Source: Nitrosomonas ureae
GTDB taxonomy: Bacteria > Pseudomonadota > Gammaproteobacteria > Burkholderiales > Nitrosomonadaceae
Direction: 5' to 3'
DNA: 43,932 bases
Assembly: GCF_900108305.1 (NCBI RefSeq)
Contig: NZ_FNUX01000026.1
Coordinates: forward strand, 1-43,932
Made by a program: the position numbers and the translations under genes. Of this stretch, positions 17,556-30,342 are shown in pieces (the first letter of the stretch is position 1; each line of letters starts with the position of its first letter). The notes beneath the pieces are model-generated. The model was not told the origin of the DNA and did not search any database. It was given only the letters and a program-made list of their open reading frames with translations.

Positions 17556-18317
17556 TTAGTTAGGTTTAGGGTGTGAGGTATTATTAAATGGAGATGGATT
17601 CTGAATCAATGATTCCATGACTGATTGGGCGAAGCATAAATCTTTCCAGGCTTTGGCTTTTTCTGGAAGAGAACGCAATAAATAGGCAGGATGATAGGTA
17701 ACAATCAATGGTATTCCAGAATAATCATGTATTTTCCCACGTAAACTGGAAATGCTATTGTCACACTTAAGTAGGTTCTGTGCGGCTACTTTGCCTAATG
17801 CAATAATAATCTTGGGTTTGATCAATGCAATTTGTTTGGTCAGGAAAGGCTCGCACTGCGCAGCTTCGTATGTACTAGGATTTCTATTATTTGGGGGGCG
17901 GCATTTGACGATATTGGTAATATAAATCAGATGCCGACGGTTTAATTTAATTGCCGACAACATTTGATCAAGTAATTTCCCGGCTTGCCCTACAAATGGT
18001 TCACCTGTTTCATCTTCCCTTGCCCCAGGTCCTTCGCCAACAAATAACCAGCTTGCGTTCTTATCGCCAGTGCCAAATACAGTGTGAGTGCGAGTCTTGC
18101 TCAAAGGGCAGGCTGTGCAATGCGATACTGCCAGCTTCAATTGATCAATTTCTTTGGATTGCGCTGGGTTCTCTTTGAGCGTAAACGAAGATGTGATATC
18201 TTCATTTTTAGGAGATTCCGGAAAGGATGATTGATTAATGCCTGGAGTTTCCGATCTAAAGTACCATGCCGGTAATAGATTTAATTCTTTAAGTATTTGT
18301 CTGCGTCGATTATTCAT
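17556..18317 (-). CDS. type 4/5 uracil-DNA glycosylase with 4Fe-4S cluster
   Basis: The protein (253 aa) is a family 4-like uracil-DNA glycosylase that removes uracil from DNA. Four cysteines fit the 4Fe-4S ligand set: C67 and C70 (HCTACPLS), C139 (VKCRPP) and C155 (AQCEPF). Motif 1 is GEGPGAREDETGEPFVGQAG and motif 2 is VTYHPAYLLRS. About 60 N-terminal residues before the cluster are variable, as in proteobacterial proteins annotated as phage SPO1 polymerase-related. I start at ATG 18317, which overlaps the rimI stop as ATGA. The longer frame upstream runs inside rimI and is not needed. Confidence 0.92.
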   Translation of the reverse strand: MNNRRRQILKELNLLPAWYFRSETPGINQSSFPESPKNEDITSSFTLKENPAQSKEIDQLKLAVSHCTACPLSKTRTHTVFGTGDKNASWLFVGEGPGAREDETGEPFVGQAGKLLDQMLSAIKLNRRHLIYITNIVKCRPPNNRNPSTYEAAQCEPFLTKQIALIKPKIIIALGKVAAQNLLKCDNSISSLRGKIHDYSGIPLIVTYHPAYLLRSLPEKAKAWKDLCFAQSVMESLIQNPSPFNNTSHPKPN

Positions 18318-18784
18318 AACTCCAGTTGCATAACAAGAGCATCTTCGCGACCACACATGGCTGGGTAGTAGCCTTTTCGTGTGGCAATTTGATGAAAGCC
18401 CATTCGTTTGTAGAGCTGCGCAGCGCCATGATTGGATTCACGTACATCGAGAAATATCGATTTTACTTCTTGTTCTTTGGCATATTCAATGAAATATTGA
18501 AGCAATTTTTTACCTAAACCTTTCTTTTGCCAATGTGTGGCAATACCAAGTGTCAGTATATGGGCTTCTTCAGGGCTCATCATCATGATTCCATATCCCA
18601 TGAGCGTATCATCTTGCTCGAGTACCTGACATATATAGCCTGCTTTAATGGAGTCTGCAAAATTTCCTGGTGACCATGGAAAAAGAAAAATTTCACGTTC
18701 GACGAGAATAATGCGATCTATATCCGAATGGCGCATTTTTCTGATGTCAGCAGCTCGCTGTGCTGTGTCATAACTGTCGTTCAT
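18314..18784 (-). CDS. rimI: ribosomal protein S18 N-alanine acetyltransferase
   Basis: RimI is a GNAT-fold acetyltransferase that acetylates the N-terminal alanine of ribosomal protein S18. In the 156-aa product the motifs are IRKMRHSDIDRIILVE, FPWSPGNFADSI, HILTLGIATHWQKKGLGKKLL (the acetyl-CoA loop QKKGLG) and LDVRESNHGAAQLYKRMGF, followed by RKGYYP. It overlaps the upstream tsaB by 17 bases and the downstream glycosylase by four, so tsaB-rimI-udg is one translationally coupled unit, a frequent arrangement. Confidence 0.94.
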   Translation of the reverse strand: MNDSYDTAQRAADIRKMRHSDIDRIILVEREIFLFPWSPGNFADSIKAGYICQVLEQDDTLMGYGIMMMSPEEAHILTLGIATHWQKKGLGKKLLQYFIEYAKEQEVKSIFLDVRESNHGAAQLYKRMGFHQIATRKGYYPAMCGREDALVMQLEL

Positions 18785-19442
18785 TTTCTTTTAGTGCTAC
18801 TTTGTTTCGTAAGTATATGGGTGTTGCATTAGCTGGATTGATCCCAGGGTGGAGTAGTGCAAGCTGGGCGATTTCTTTAGCGCGCGGATGAAGATTGCAG
18901 TGAATTTGTTGAAGATTTTCACAATAGTGTGATGATAATTCTTCGTGATAAACATCGAATCCGCTGCCGCAGCCATGCCAATTAGAATCAGTGTCGGATA
19001 AAGTCGGGGCTTGTTGTGGTAAACAAAGAATGGGCGAGCTAATGGTTTTCCATCCATGGTTTGTCATTTTCTGATAGATAGCATGATAAATCTCGCCCAT
19101 ACGAGCATCAAGCGCCACAATAACCTTTTGTTTGTCTATTTTCTGTGCTACGGCTTCCAAGGTACTGATTCCTATAACGGGAATGCCGGTGGCATAAGCT
19201 AGACCCTGTGCGACTCCGCATGCGATACGTAAGCCAGTAAAAGATCCCGGACCAGCGCCAAAGGCAATGCTGTCAATCTGCTGCAATGTCAATTTTGCTT
19301 TCCACAGCATTTCATGAATCATAGATAAAAGAATTTCTGAGTGGCGTTGTCCTGCATGAACTTCTTTCTCTATTATTACCCCTTCCAGTTGAAGCGCAAC
19401 GGAACAAAATTCGGTAGAAGTCTCAAGAGCGAGAATTTTCAT
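18768..19442 (-). CDS. tsaB: tRNA threonylcarbamoyladenosine biosynthesis protein TsaB
   Basis: TsaB (YeaZ) is the non-catalytic partner of TsaD in forming t6A37 in ANN-reading tRNAs. The product (224 aa) starts MKILALETSTEFCSVAL and has GQRHSEILLSMI, the typical FGAGPGSFTGLRIACGVAQGLAYA segment, and VALDARMGEIYHAIY. The open frame extends 19 codons upstream to 19499, but those residues do not match the family; ATG 19442 gives the conserved N-terminus. It leads the tsaB-rimI-udg unit, with 79 bases separating it from thpR on the same strand. Confidence 0.94.
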   Translation of the reverse strand: MKILALETSTEFCSVALQLEGVIIEKEVHAGQRHSEILLSMIHEMLWKAKLTLQQIDSIAFGAGPGSFTGLRIACGVAQGLAYATGIPVIGISTLEAVAQKIDKQKVIVALDARMGEIYHAIYQKMTNHGWKTISSPILCLPQQAPTLSDTDSNWHGCGSGFDVYHEELSSHYCENLQQIHCNLHPRAKEIAQLALLHPGINPANATPIYLRNKVALKENERQL

Positions 19443-19521
19443 GGTGATTGTAATGTTGAAGTATCCGAGGAAATTGATTTGATTATGAGAAAATATCAAG
19501 GGATTTTTATTTATGAGATCT

Positions 19522-20067
19522 TTATTTTAAATGCCAATGATTGAGCGGAATATATTCTACCCCGTTGTGTGTTGGTTGCGATTGTATGAGGAACCATTGA
19601 TTGACATACCATTGAATAGGTTTAATCATATTAGCGTTAATATGACAAATGGTTTTGCGGATTATAGTAATGTGCGGCTTGTAGGCACGATTGTCAAATA
19701 CGAAACCACTTTCTGATAGCGCAATCTTTAACGAATCAGTAAGAGAAAAGAGTGCTGCAGGAAATTCTTTTGCCCGAATGTAAACGATATGATTGTGCTT
19801 CCAATAACCGATTATGTCTAATTTAAGCGCAAATTTTTTTGCTGATATAGTTTGTGCGATTTCTCGTAGTGTTTGAATCTGGTGGATGCTGATATTTCCC
19901 AGGAATAGCAATGTCATATGAAGATGCTGCATTTTAATTTTATGACCACCGTAAATGGATTCAAGCATTTCGCTATGTTGTATCAATTGCTTTTGTACCT
20001 GTTTGTTAGGGAAAATCGCAAAAAATACTCGAATTGATTTTCTTTCTATTTTATTACTCTTGATCAA
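19522..20067 (-). CDS. thpR: RNA 2',3'-cyclic phosphodiesterase (2'-5' RNA ligase family)
   Basis: This is a 2H phosphoesterase of the LigT/ThpR family. Two catalytic HxT motifs are visible: [10 protein letters not shown] and [10 protein letters not shown]. The body opens [16 protein letters not shown], as in the family. I place the start at TTG 20067, which overlaps the ispF stop (TTGA) and has GGGAA seven bases upstream, giving 181 aa. An ATG at 20097 inside ispF would add ten residues ([10 protein letters not shown]) with no family similarity. It is the last gene of ispD-ispF-thpR. The protein is rich in Ile and Lys, reflecting the AT-rich DNA. Confidence 0.87.
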   Translation of the reverse strand: MIKSNKIERKSIRVFFAIFPNKQVQKQLIQHSEMLESIYGGHKIKMQHLHMTLLFLGNISIHQIQTLREIAQTISAKKFALKLDIIGYWKHNHIVYIRAKEFPAALFSLTDSLKIALSESGFVFDNRAYKPHITIIRKTICHINANMIKPIQWYVNQWFLIQSQPTHNGVEYIPLNHWHLK

Positions 20068-20558
20068 AATTTCTTTCCCATATGACCAATTAAGCATACA
20101 ACTTCGGCCGCAATACCTTCTTCACGGCCAATTGCGCCCAAACGTTCAGCAGTTTTCGCCTTAATATTGATATTACCGGCTTGAGTTTTTAGATCCTGTG
20201 CAATATTGCTAATCATGGCCGGGATATGCGGTGCCATTTTAGGAGTTTGAGCAATAATAGTTGCATCAATATTAATGATCTTATACTGAGAATTTTCCAA
20301 TAAGCGATGTACATTGCGTAATAACAATCGGCTATCGATATTTTTATACTGAGGATCGGAATCAGAAAAATGTTTTCCAATATCTCCCAATGCTGCGGCC
20401 CCAAGAAGGGCATCGCAAATAGCATGTAGTAATACATCTGCATCAGAGTGACCCAATAATCCCTTATCGTGAGGGATTGTGACGCCACCAATAATCAAAT
20501 GACGGCCTTCGACCAGTTGGTGTACATCAAAACCTTGACCTATTCTCATCGTATTCAC
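20064..20558 (-). CDS. ispF: 2-C-methyl-D-erythritol 2,4-cyclodiphosphate synthase
   Basis: IspF catalyses the cyclisation step of the MEP isoprenoid pathway. The 164-aa protein has [21 protein letters not shown] with the metal ligands Asp and His, [28 protein letters not shown] with the third ligand and substrate loop, and the C-terminal [26 protein letters not shown]. Its start overlaps the ispD stop by four bases, and the thpR TTG overlaps its own stop. The arrangement ispD-ispF is standard in proteobacteria. Confidence 0.96.
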   Translation of the reverse strand: MNTMRIGQGFDVHQLVEGRHLIIGGVTIPHDKGLLGHSDADVLLHAICDALLGAAALGDIGKHFSDSDPQYKNIDSRLLLRNVHRLLENSQYKIINIDATIIAQTPKMAPHIPAMISNIAQDLKTQAGNINIKAKTAERLGAIGREEGIAAEVVCLIGHMGKKF

Positions 20559-21259
20559 GGATTGTTCCTTTGATGAATAATTAATTCTGCTAATGCCAAG
20601 TCCTTAGGATAAGTGACTTTAAAATTGTAAGTATCACTCAGTATAAGTTTGGGATGGAGTCCTAGCGCTTCGATTGCACTTGCATCATCAGTAATGTGGA
20701 GTTTCTTAGCATTCTGTAGTGCTTTGGTAAGTAATTCATAGCGAAACATCTGCGGTGTTTGTGCTTGCCATAAATTTTCTCTGGGTTCGGTGCGCATCAC
20801 GAGATTATCGATATTGCTACGTTTTAAGGTATCAGAGACGGGTACTGCTAATAACCCACCTACTTCATCGTGAGTTAATTCACTAATTAATTTGTCCAGT
20901 TGAACCACGGTTAAGCATGGTCTGGCAGCATCGTGCACTAGAATCCAATCATTGTTATCAATCAAGTTTCTTTGCTTTGCTATAGCGAGCCCATTTAGTA
21001 CACTTTCAGCTCGTGTTGCACCGCCACAGTTAAGTACGATTAATTTATCAGAAAACTCTGACCAATCATGTTTGATCCAGTTGCAATCGTCGGGGGCAAG
21101 CACGACAAATATGCTTGTAATAAGCTTATTATGATAAAGTGTATTTATTGAATGATAAATCATAGGCTTATCGTTCAAGAATAAATATTGCTTGGGGAGT
21201 TCGCTATCCATGCGAGATCCTGAACCTGCAGCTGGAATTAAAGTAAAAAACCTTGTCAT
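20555..21259 (-). CDS. ispD: 2-C-methyl-D-erythritol 4-phosphate cytidylyltransferase
   Basis: IspD adds CMP to methylerythritol phosphate in the MEP pathway. The 234-aa protein has the nucleotide-binding loop [20 protein letters not shown], then [70 protein letters not shown] and the closing [16 protein letters not shown]. It is the first gene of the ispD-ispF-thpR unit, divergent from prfB across a 215-base AT-rich gap that must contain both promoters. Confidence 0.96.
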   Translation of the reverse strand: MTRFFTLIPAAGSGSRMDSELPKQYLFLNDKPMIYHSINTLYHNKLITSIFVVLAPDDCNWIKHDWSEFSDKLIVLNCGGATRAESVLNGLAIAKQRNLIDNNDWILVHDAARPCLTVVQLDKLISELTHDEVGGLLAVPVSDTLKRSNIDNLVMRTEPRENLWQAQTPQMFRYELLTKALQNAKKLHITDDASAIEALGLHPKLILSDTYNFKVTYPKDLALAELIIHQRNNP

Positions 21260-21441
21260 TATGATTCTTGTTAGAGAACTGGTTGGTGAAGCAAGCTAGA
21301 TAAAATTATTGCAGTAATTATAATTTCTTGTGTGTTTTTTGTCTGAGATTATTGATGTTTGTATTTATTTATTCAGTATGAATACTTATTGTGGTGTGTT
21401 TGAGTTCACGAAGGTGAGTGAGCTTTTTGTTCAGTAGTGGT

Positions 21442-21447
21442 TATAAT
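21442..21447 (+). promoter_or_regulatory. possible -10 element for prfB
   Basis: TATAAT at 21442-21447, 28 bases before the prfB ATG. No convincing -35 stands 16-18 bases upstream. If used, the leader would be only about 20 bases and carry the GGAG Shine-Dalgarno. Confidence 0.3.
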
Positions 21448-21474
21448 TACTAAATTTAATTCTAGGCGGAGCTT

Positions 21475-22582
21475 ATGGAAGCTGAACAAATTAATGCAAT
21501 TTCAAATCGCATTCAGGATCTTGATAATCGAGCCAGCGAGTTACGGAGGTTTCTTTGACTTTGATTCCAAAAAAACTCGACTGGATGAATTGACACGATT
21601 ACTTGAGGACTCAACCGTTTGGAGCGACAGCAAACGTACTCAAGAAATAGGTCGTGAAAAAAAATTACTGGAAGATACCGTCGTTACATTGGTATCTATG
21701 GAGAAGCAGCTTGGCGATGCTAAGGAGTTATTTCAAATAGCTAAGGATGAGGCGGATGAGGCAGCGCTTGCCAGTATTTCGATTGATGCCGAAAATATTG
21801 AAAAAGCTATAGCAAACTTGGAATTCCGGCGTATGTTTTCTGGCTCGATGGATCCAAATAATTGTTTCATGGATATACAATCAGGTTCTGGAGGAACCGA
21901 AGCACAAGACTGGGCTGCCATGCTTCAGCGTATGTATCTGCGTTATTGTGAAAGGCAAGGTTTTGATGTGGAAATTTTGGAGGAGTCACCAGGTGATATT
22001 GCCGGTATCAAGAGCGCTACTTTAAAAGTTTCTGGTGAATATGCATATGGTTTTTTGCGGACAGAAACTGGTGTACATAGACTGGTTAGAAAATCTCCAT
22101 TTGATTCTGGTAATCGTCGCCATACTTCATTTTCCAGTGTCTTCGTTTATCCAGAAGTTGATGATAGTATAGAAATTGAAATCAATCCGGCAGATTTAAG
22201 GATTGATACGTTTCGAGCGTCTGGAGCTGGTGGGCAGCACATAAATAAAACAGATTCCGCCATTCGTATTACACATAATCCTACCGGAATAGTTGTGCAA
22301 TGCCAAAGTGGCCGATCGCAACATCGAAATAAGGCGGATGCGCTTGCAATGTTGAAGTCTAGGTTATTTGAGGCGGAGTTACGCAAGCGCAATGAGGAGA
22401 AACAGGCTATAGAGGAGAACAAAACGGATATTGGTTGGGGCCATCAGATTCGATCGTATGTATTAGATCAGTCGAGAATAAAGGATTTACGTACAAATGT
22501 TGAAGTTGGAAATACGCAAAATGTATTAGATGGGGATTTGGACAATTTTATCGAGGCGAGTCTCAAACAAGGAGTTAAGTAA
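21475..22582 (+). CDS. prfB: peptide chain release factor 2, expressed by programmed +1 frameshift
   Basis: RF2 releases peptides at UGA and UAA. The gene is in two frames: 27 codons from ATG 21475 to CTT 21553-21555, an in-frame TGA (21556-21558), and after a +1 shift 341 further codons from GAC 21557, for 368 aa in total. The body carries the tripeptide anticodon SPF ([14 protein letters not shown]) and the catalytic GGQ ([19 protein letters not shown]). An open frame without the shift, starting upstream at 21437, would give a spurious N-terminus. The next gene is the rRNA operon; lysS, the frequent partner, is not here. Confidence 0.96.
21545..21559 (+). promoter_or_regulatory. RF2 programmed frameshift site
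   Basis: The slippery CTT TGAC (21553-21559) is preceded by an internal Shine-Dalgarno GGAGG (21545-21549) with a 3-base gap, the canonical arrangement. When RF2 is scarce, ribosomes pause at UGA and slip +1, reading Leu then Asp. This is the known autoregulatory loop. Confidence 0.95.
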
Positions 22583-22683
22583 GTTGAATTTGCCATCGGT
22601 AACTGAGTGATTGTATTTTCGGAAGTTTTTTAATATGGTTGGGGTGTTCGGATATTCATTGCAAAAATAAGATTAGAAATATC

Positions 22684-22711
22684 TTGACCCATGTTATAGA
22701 GTCTGTATAAT
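22684..22711 (+). promoter_or_regulatory. rRNA operon promoter
   Basis: TTGACC (22684-22689), a 16-base spacer, then a perfect TATAAT (22706-22711). Transcription would begin near 22718, giving a leader of about 200 bases before the 16S gene. The upstream DNA is AT-rich, as for an UP element. Confidence 0.8.
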
Positions 22712-22757
22712 TCCGCTTCTCTGCTGCTTGGCAAGTATTAATAAATAAAGTGGCAAC

Positions 22758-22769
22758 GCTCTTTAAAAA
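22758..22769 (+). promoter_or_regulatory. boxA antitermination site in the rrn leader
   Basis: GCTCTTTAAAAA matches the boxA consensus (TGCTCTTTAACA-like) bound by NusB-S10. A near copy stands before the 23S gene at 24809-24820, the expected double placement in a rRNA operon. Confidence 0.75.
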
Positions 22770-22772
22770 ATT

Positions 22773-22802
22773 ACAATCGATAGGTGTGGATACTTAATAA
22801 AG
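22773..22802 (+). other. upstream arm of the 16S processing stalk
   Basis: This 30-base stretch is nearly the reverse complement of 24465-24495 beyond the 16S 3' end, with a few mismatches. Pairing would form the long stem that RNase III cleaves to release pre-16S rRNA. Confidence 0.8.
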
Positions 22803-22918
22803 TGAAGAGGATTAAAATCCTCAAAAAATAAAATAGTATTCGCAAGAAATAATAGGTGTTGATAAATTAAGATATTTTATCAATTATCAAAACGTCAAGC
22901 GAAAGAGTTAATAGAGTC

Positions 22919-24457
<1,539 letters not shown>

Positions 24458-24464
24458 AAGAGAG

Positions 24465-24495
24465 CTTTATTTAAGTGTCCACACTTATCGATTGT
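24465..24495 (+). other. downstream arm of the 16S processing stalk
   Basis: Complementary to 22773-22802 in the leader. Together they make the double-stranded RNase III substrate around the 16S precursor. Confidence 0.8.
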
Positions 24496-24576
24496 CTTAA
24501 TAAGCAGAACTAAGATCTGGGAAGCTTTTGTGAGATAAGTTTGTCCGGGATATGGATGATGCTTAGACTCGCTTTG

Positions 24577-24653
<77 letters not shown>

Positions 24654-24663
24654 ACAAAATGAA

Positions 24664-24739
24664 GGGGGTGTAGCTCAGCTGGGAGAGCACCTGCTTTGCA
24701 AGCAGGGGGTCATCGGTTCGATCCCGTTCACCTCCACCA
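24664..24739 (+). tRNA. tRNA-Ala (anticodon UGC)
   Basis: A 76-base cloverleaf: acceptor GGGGGTG pairs with CACCTCC (one G-U), the anticodon loop is TTTGCAA, the T-loop is TTCGATC, and CCA is encoded (24737-24739). It starts ten bases after tRNA-Ile, the standard Ile-Ala spacer pair. Confidence 0.97.
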
Positions 24740-24808
24740 TATCTAAGGCTAATGATTAGGTGGGCTTTTGGTTAGAGATTAGATCTGCTGTAAGGTATAT
24801 GTAATTTT

Positions 24809-24820
24809 GTTCTTTAAAAA
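24809..24820 (+). promoter_or_regulatory. boxA in the 16S-23S spacer
   Basis: GTTCTTTAAAAA repeats the leader boxA (22758-22769) with one change. It would reload the antitermination complex before the 23S gene. Confidence 0.7.
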
Positions 24821-24823
24821 AAT

Positions 24824-24834
24824 GGAAAAGTAAA
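24824..24834 (+). other. outer arm of the 23S processing stalk (upstream)
   Basis: GGAAAAGTAAA is perfectly complementary to TTTACTTTTCC at 27963-27973 beyond the 23S gene. It probably closes the base of the 23S precursor stem. Confidence 0.55.
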
Positions 24835-24913
24835 GTATTTTGCTTGCACTAAAGAAGTATTCTTTATTGTAAGTGAAATATAGGGTTGGATTGTATCTTA
24901 TAAGTTTATTGTA

Positions 24914-24945
24914 TTATCGATATGAATTTAGATTCATGTCGATAA
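24914..24945 (+). repeat. hairpin in the tRNA-Ala to 23S spacer
   Basis: Arms 24914-24927 and 24932-24945 (TTATCGATATGAAT against ATTCATGTCGATAA) pair over 14 bp with one G-U and a TTAG loop. It lies between boxA and the 23S stalk, so it is possibly a processing or antitermination element. Confidence 0.6.
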
Positions 24946-24963
24946 AATTCTTATGACAATAAG

Positions 24964-24977
24964 TTATTAAAGTTATA

Positions 24978-24985
<8 letters not shown>
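24964..24985 (+). other. 23S processing stalk (upstream arm)
   Basis: These 22 bases are complementary to 27899-27920 with a single mismatch. They span the 23S 5' end and form the stem cut by RNase III during 23S maturation. Confidence 0.8.
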
Positions 24986-27898
<2,913 letters not shown>

Positions 27899-27907
<9 letters not shown>

Positions 27908-27920
27908 ATAACTATAATAA
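27899..27920 (+). other. 23S processing stalk (downstream arm)
   Basis: Reverse complement of 24964-24985 apart from one base. It includes the last bases of the mature 23S and the first of the spacer to 5S. The outer 11-base arm TTTACTTTTCC follows at 27963-27973. Confidence 0.8.
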
Positions 27921-28013
27921 TTTAATAGTTAAAATAAAGTCTTATGGATTACTCTAATCTTATTTACTTTTCCGAAAATTAAATGATAAAATTATCGTTT
28001 AATTAACAAGTTA

Positions 28014-28129
28014 CGCTTGGCGGCCATAGCGCTTTGGACCCACTTCTTCCCATCTCGAACAGAACTGTGAAACGAAGCTGCGCCGATGATAGTGTGTATT
28101 CGCATGTGAAAGTAGGTTACCGCCAGGCA
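28014..28129 (+). rRNA. rrf: 5S ribosomal RNA
   Basis: About 116 bases. The terminal helix pairs GCTTGGCG with CGCCAGGC, and the conserved CCCATCTCGAACAGAA and GTAGGTTACCGCCAGG segments are present. Ends are estimated from the stem and may shift by one or two bases. It closes the rRNA operon just before a strong terminator. Confidence 0.95.
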
Positions 28130-28141
28130 CTCATTAACAAG

Positions 28142-28173
28142 ACCCATCACTTTAATTTGTGATGGGTTTTTTT
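28142..28173 (+). terminator. rRNA operon terminator
   Basis: ACCCATCAC (28142-28150) pairs with GTGATGGGT (28159-28167) across an 8-base loop, followed by a T-run through 28173. It lies 12 bases after the 5S gene: a textbook rho-independent terminator. Confidence 0.92.
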
Positions 28174-28384
28174 ATTTTAGCGATAATACGAAAAGATAGC
28201 CCCCTTCGCTGCGAACGACGAGAAACCGAATTTGAAATAAGAAAAGTTAGATTATTCCGATTTCTTTTATTCACGAATACTAATAATTTACCTTATTTCG
28301 ATTGAGATCATATCAAATATATATCGCGTATGATTATCAGTTCTCTTTATCGTTGCTTGGTTTAAGTTTTTAATTTCTGTTTTT

Positions 28385-29344
28385 ATGGGTAAAATGATTA
28401 TGAAAGAATCCGATCTTAAGGAAGATGGCTGGGAAAGAAATTTACTCGAAAATCTTGCTTTAGCTTCTTTAAATGAGCAGAAACGCGCGCGTAGATGGGG
28501 AATATTTTTTAAGCTAGTTACTTTCTTCTATCTTTTTATTCTATTATTTTTTGCATTAGGCTGGATTGACGATGGGAAAGTTAGACTGACAGACAAACAT
28601 ACTGCATTGATAGATTTAAGAGGAACAATTACCGCTGATAATATGAACAGCGCTGATAAGATAAATAGCAGCCTACGATCAGCATTTCAAGATAAAAATA
28701 CGAAAGGTGTTATTTTACGAATAAACAGTCCCGGAGGAAGTCCAGTTCAAGCAGGATATATTAACGATGAAATACGCCGTTTACGTGCTAAATATCCAGA
28801 TATCCCTCTTTACGCGGTTGTCGTGGATATATGTGCGTCAGGGGGGTACTATATAGCGGTTGCTGCAGATGAAATATATGTAGATAAAGCAAGTTTGATC
28901 GGATCCATTGGTGTATTGATGGATAGCTTTGGTTTTACAGGGGCTTTGGAGAAACTTGGTATTGAAAGACGTTTGTTAACCGCCGGTGAAAATAAAAGCT
29001 TTTTAGATCCTTTTTCGCCATTGGATCCAATTCAAATAGATCATGCTACAAAATTATTACGTGAAGTACATGAGCAGTTTATTCAGGTTGTTAAGCAAGG
29101 AAGAGGAGAACGCCTGAAGAATGATTCAGATATATTCAGTGGGATTATCTGGACCGGTCAGAAAAGTATTGATTTGGGACTTACTGATGCAATAGGTAGT
29201 GCGGAGTATGTTGCTCGTGAAATTATTAAAGCTGAAACGCTTACTGATTTCACGCCTCGTGAGGGACTTTCAGATGTATTTTCCAAGCGCTTTAGTCAAA
29301 TTATTTCAAATATTATATTTGACTCTGGGTGGACTATTAGGTAA
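28385..29344 (+). CDS. sppA: signal peptide peptidase SppA, short (36K) type
   Basis: SppA is an inner-membrane serine protease that digests signal peptides after their release. The 319-aa protein is of the short type, with one transmembrane segment at about residues 42-60 after a cytoplasmic N-terminus. The nucleophile is S152 in DICASGGYYIA and the general-base lysine is K204 in GENKSFLDPF, a spacing of 52 residues, as in the short Bacillus enzyme. Other motifs are ILRINSPGGSPVQAGYI and IGSIGVLMDSFG. Three ATG codons (28385, 28394, 28400) are candidates and none has a strong Shine-Dalgarno. It follows the rRNA terminator and is convergent with rfbD. Confidence 0.94.
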   Translation: MGKMIMKESDLKEDGWERNLLENLALASLNEQKRARRWGIFFKLVTFFYLFILLFFALGWIDDGKVRLTDKHTALIDLRGTITADNMNSADKINSSLRSAFQDKNTKGVILRINSPGGSPVQAGYINDEIRRLRAKYPDIPLYAVVVDICASGGYYIAVAADEIYVDKASLIGSIGVLMDSFGFTGALEKLGIERRLLTAGENKSFLDPFSPLDPIQIDHATKLLREVHEQFIQVVKQGRGERLKNDSDIFSGIIWTGQKSIDLGLTDAIGSAEYVAREIIKAETLTDFTPREGLSDVFSKRFSQIISNIIFDSGWTIR

Positions 29345-29436
29345 AACATGACCCTTAAGAAATTAAATCTCAATCGCCATTGCGTTTCCTAGGATGATCT
29401 GGTATGAATTATTCATAACGGATTGTTTATATTAAT

Positions 29437-30342
29437 TTAAAGTTTTTTATTGTACAATATTTCTGTTAATATACGGGACACGCCGACTTGCCAAGCTGGC
29501 AAACTTATTTGAAATGTGTTTCCCAATTTGTTCGTATTCAAGCGTGAATTAAGGGGCCGTTTGGCTGGTAGGGGAAACTCAACGCTTGAAGTTGAATCTA
29601 TGTCACTCGAGTGAATTTTAAGTGGAAGATTTCTTTCCTCAACATATTCCAGAATAAATTTAGCGAACTCGTACCAGGATATATATCCTTTTGCCGTTAG
29701 GTTAAACAAGCCGGAAATCTCTGGTTTATGCTTTACTGTAAACAACGCATAAGCTGTGATATCAGCGATTAATTCTGCGCTTGTTGGCGAACCTATCTGA
29801 TCATTCACAATAGTTAACTTATCCCGATTCTGTGCTAAGTAAAGAATCGTTTTGATGAAATTGTTTCCAAAAGTTGAATAAATCCAGCTAGTACGGAATA
29901 TCAAGTGTGAGCAACCTGATGTCAGTATATTCTCGTCACCTTCCAGTTTTGTTTTGCCATAATGATTTAGAGGATCAGCGGTATCAGTTTCAACATAAGG
30001 TTGACTGCCACTGCCGTTATAAACATAATCTGTTGAATAATGAATTAACCTCGCATTCTGTTCTTTTGCCCCTTGCGCCAATATCTTAGGCGCTTCTGCG
30101 TTAAGGATTTGTGCTAATTCTGGTTCATTTTCTGCTTTATCGACAGCGGTATAAGCTGCGGCATTAACAATGACATTGGGCTCAGTCTTTTGAATTGTTT
30201 GTTTGATACCCTTAAGATTAGAAAGATCACCGCACAATTCCCTGCTTGCTGAATCTAAAGAAATGAGTTCCCCTAAAGGTGCTAGACTTCGCTGTAGCTC
30301 CCATCCTAGTTGTCCATTTTTGCCTAAAAGTAAGATTCTCAT
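29437..30342 (-). CDS. rfbD: dTDP-4-dehydrorhamnose reductase
   Basis: RfbD reduces dTDP-4-keto-L-rhamnose to dTDP-L-rhamnose for lipopolysaccharide or exopolysaccharide. The 301-aa short-chain dehydrogenase-type protein has the NAD(P) loop LLLGKNGQLGWEL, then VNAAAYTAVDKAENEPELA, HYSTDYVYNG, the YGKTKLEGD catalytic Tyr/Lys, and RTSWIYSTFGNNF. Its ATG overlaps the rfbB stop by one base. The rfbA and rfbC steps needed for the pathway are not in the window. Confidence 0.95.
   Translation of the reverse strand: MRILLLGKNGQLGWELQRSLAPLGELISLDSASRELCGDLSNLKGIKQTIQKTEPNVIVNAAAYTAVDKAENEPELAQILNAEAPKILAQGAKEQNARLIHYSTDYVYNGSGSQPYVETDTADPLNHYGKTKLEGDENILTSGCSHLIFRTSWIYSTFGNNFIKTILYLAQNRDKLTIVNDQIGSPTSAELIADITAYALFTVKHKPEISGLFNLTAKGYISWYEFAKFILEYVEERNLPLKIHSSDIDSTSSVEFPLPAKRPLNSRLNTNKLGNTFQISLPAWQVGVSRILTEILYNKKL

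Larger units (their letters stand above)
22583..22918. other. rRNA operon leader region
   Basis: No coding gene. The 336 bases after prfB hold the rrn promoter, the leader boxA and the upstream arm of the 16S processing stalk, listed separately. I see no clear intrinsic terminator for prfB, so read-through into the rRNA operon is possible. Confidence 0.7.

Noticed and set aside
24664..24739. T-T mismatch in the T-stem of tRNA-Ala
   Set aside because: As far as I recall, tRNA-Ala(UGC) genes of other Betaproteobacteria show the same feature at this stem position, and the rest of the cloverleaf is perfect, so it is not evidence of decay.
28234..28299. 8-bp inverted repeat GAAATAAG / CTTATTTC upstream of sppA
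   Set aside because: The arms are 50 bases apart in AT-rich DNA and flanking bases do not extend the pairing.
29403..29417. 15-base palindrome TATGAATTATTCATA between sppA and rfbD
   Set aside because: It is entirely AT-rich apart from one G and one C, lies between convergent gene ends, and has no T-tract of terminator type. Chance is likely.
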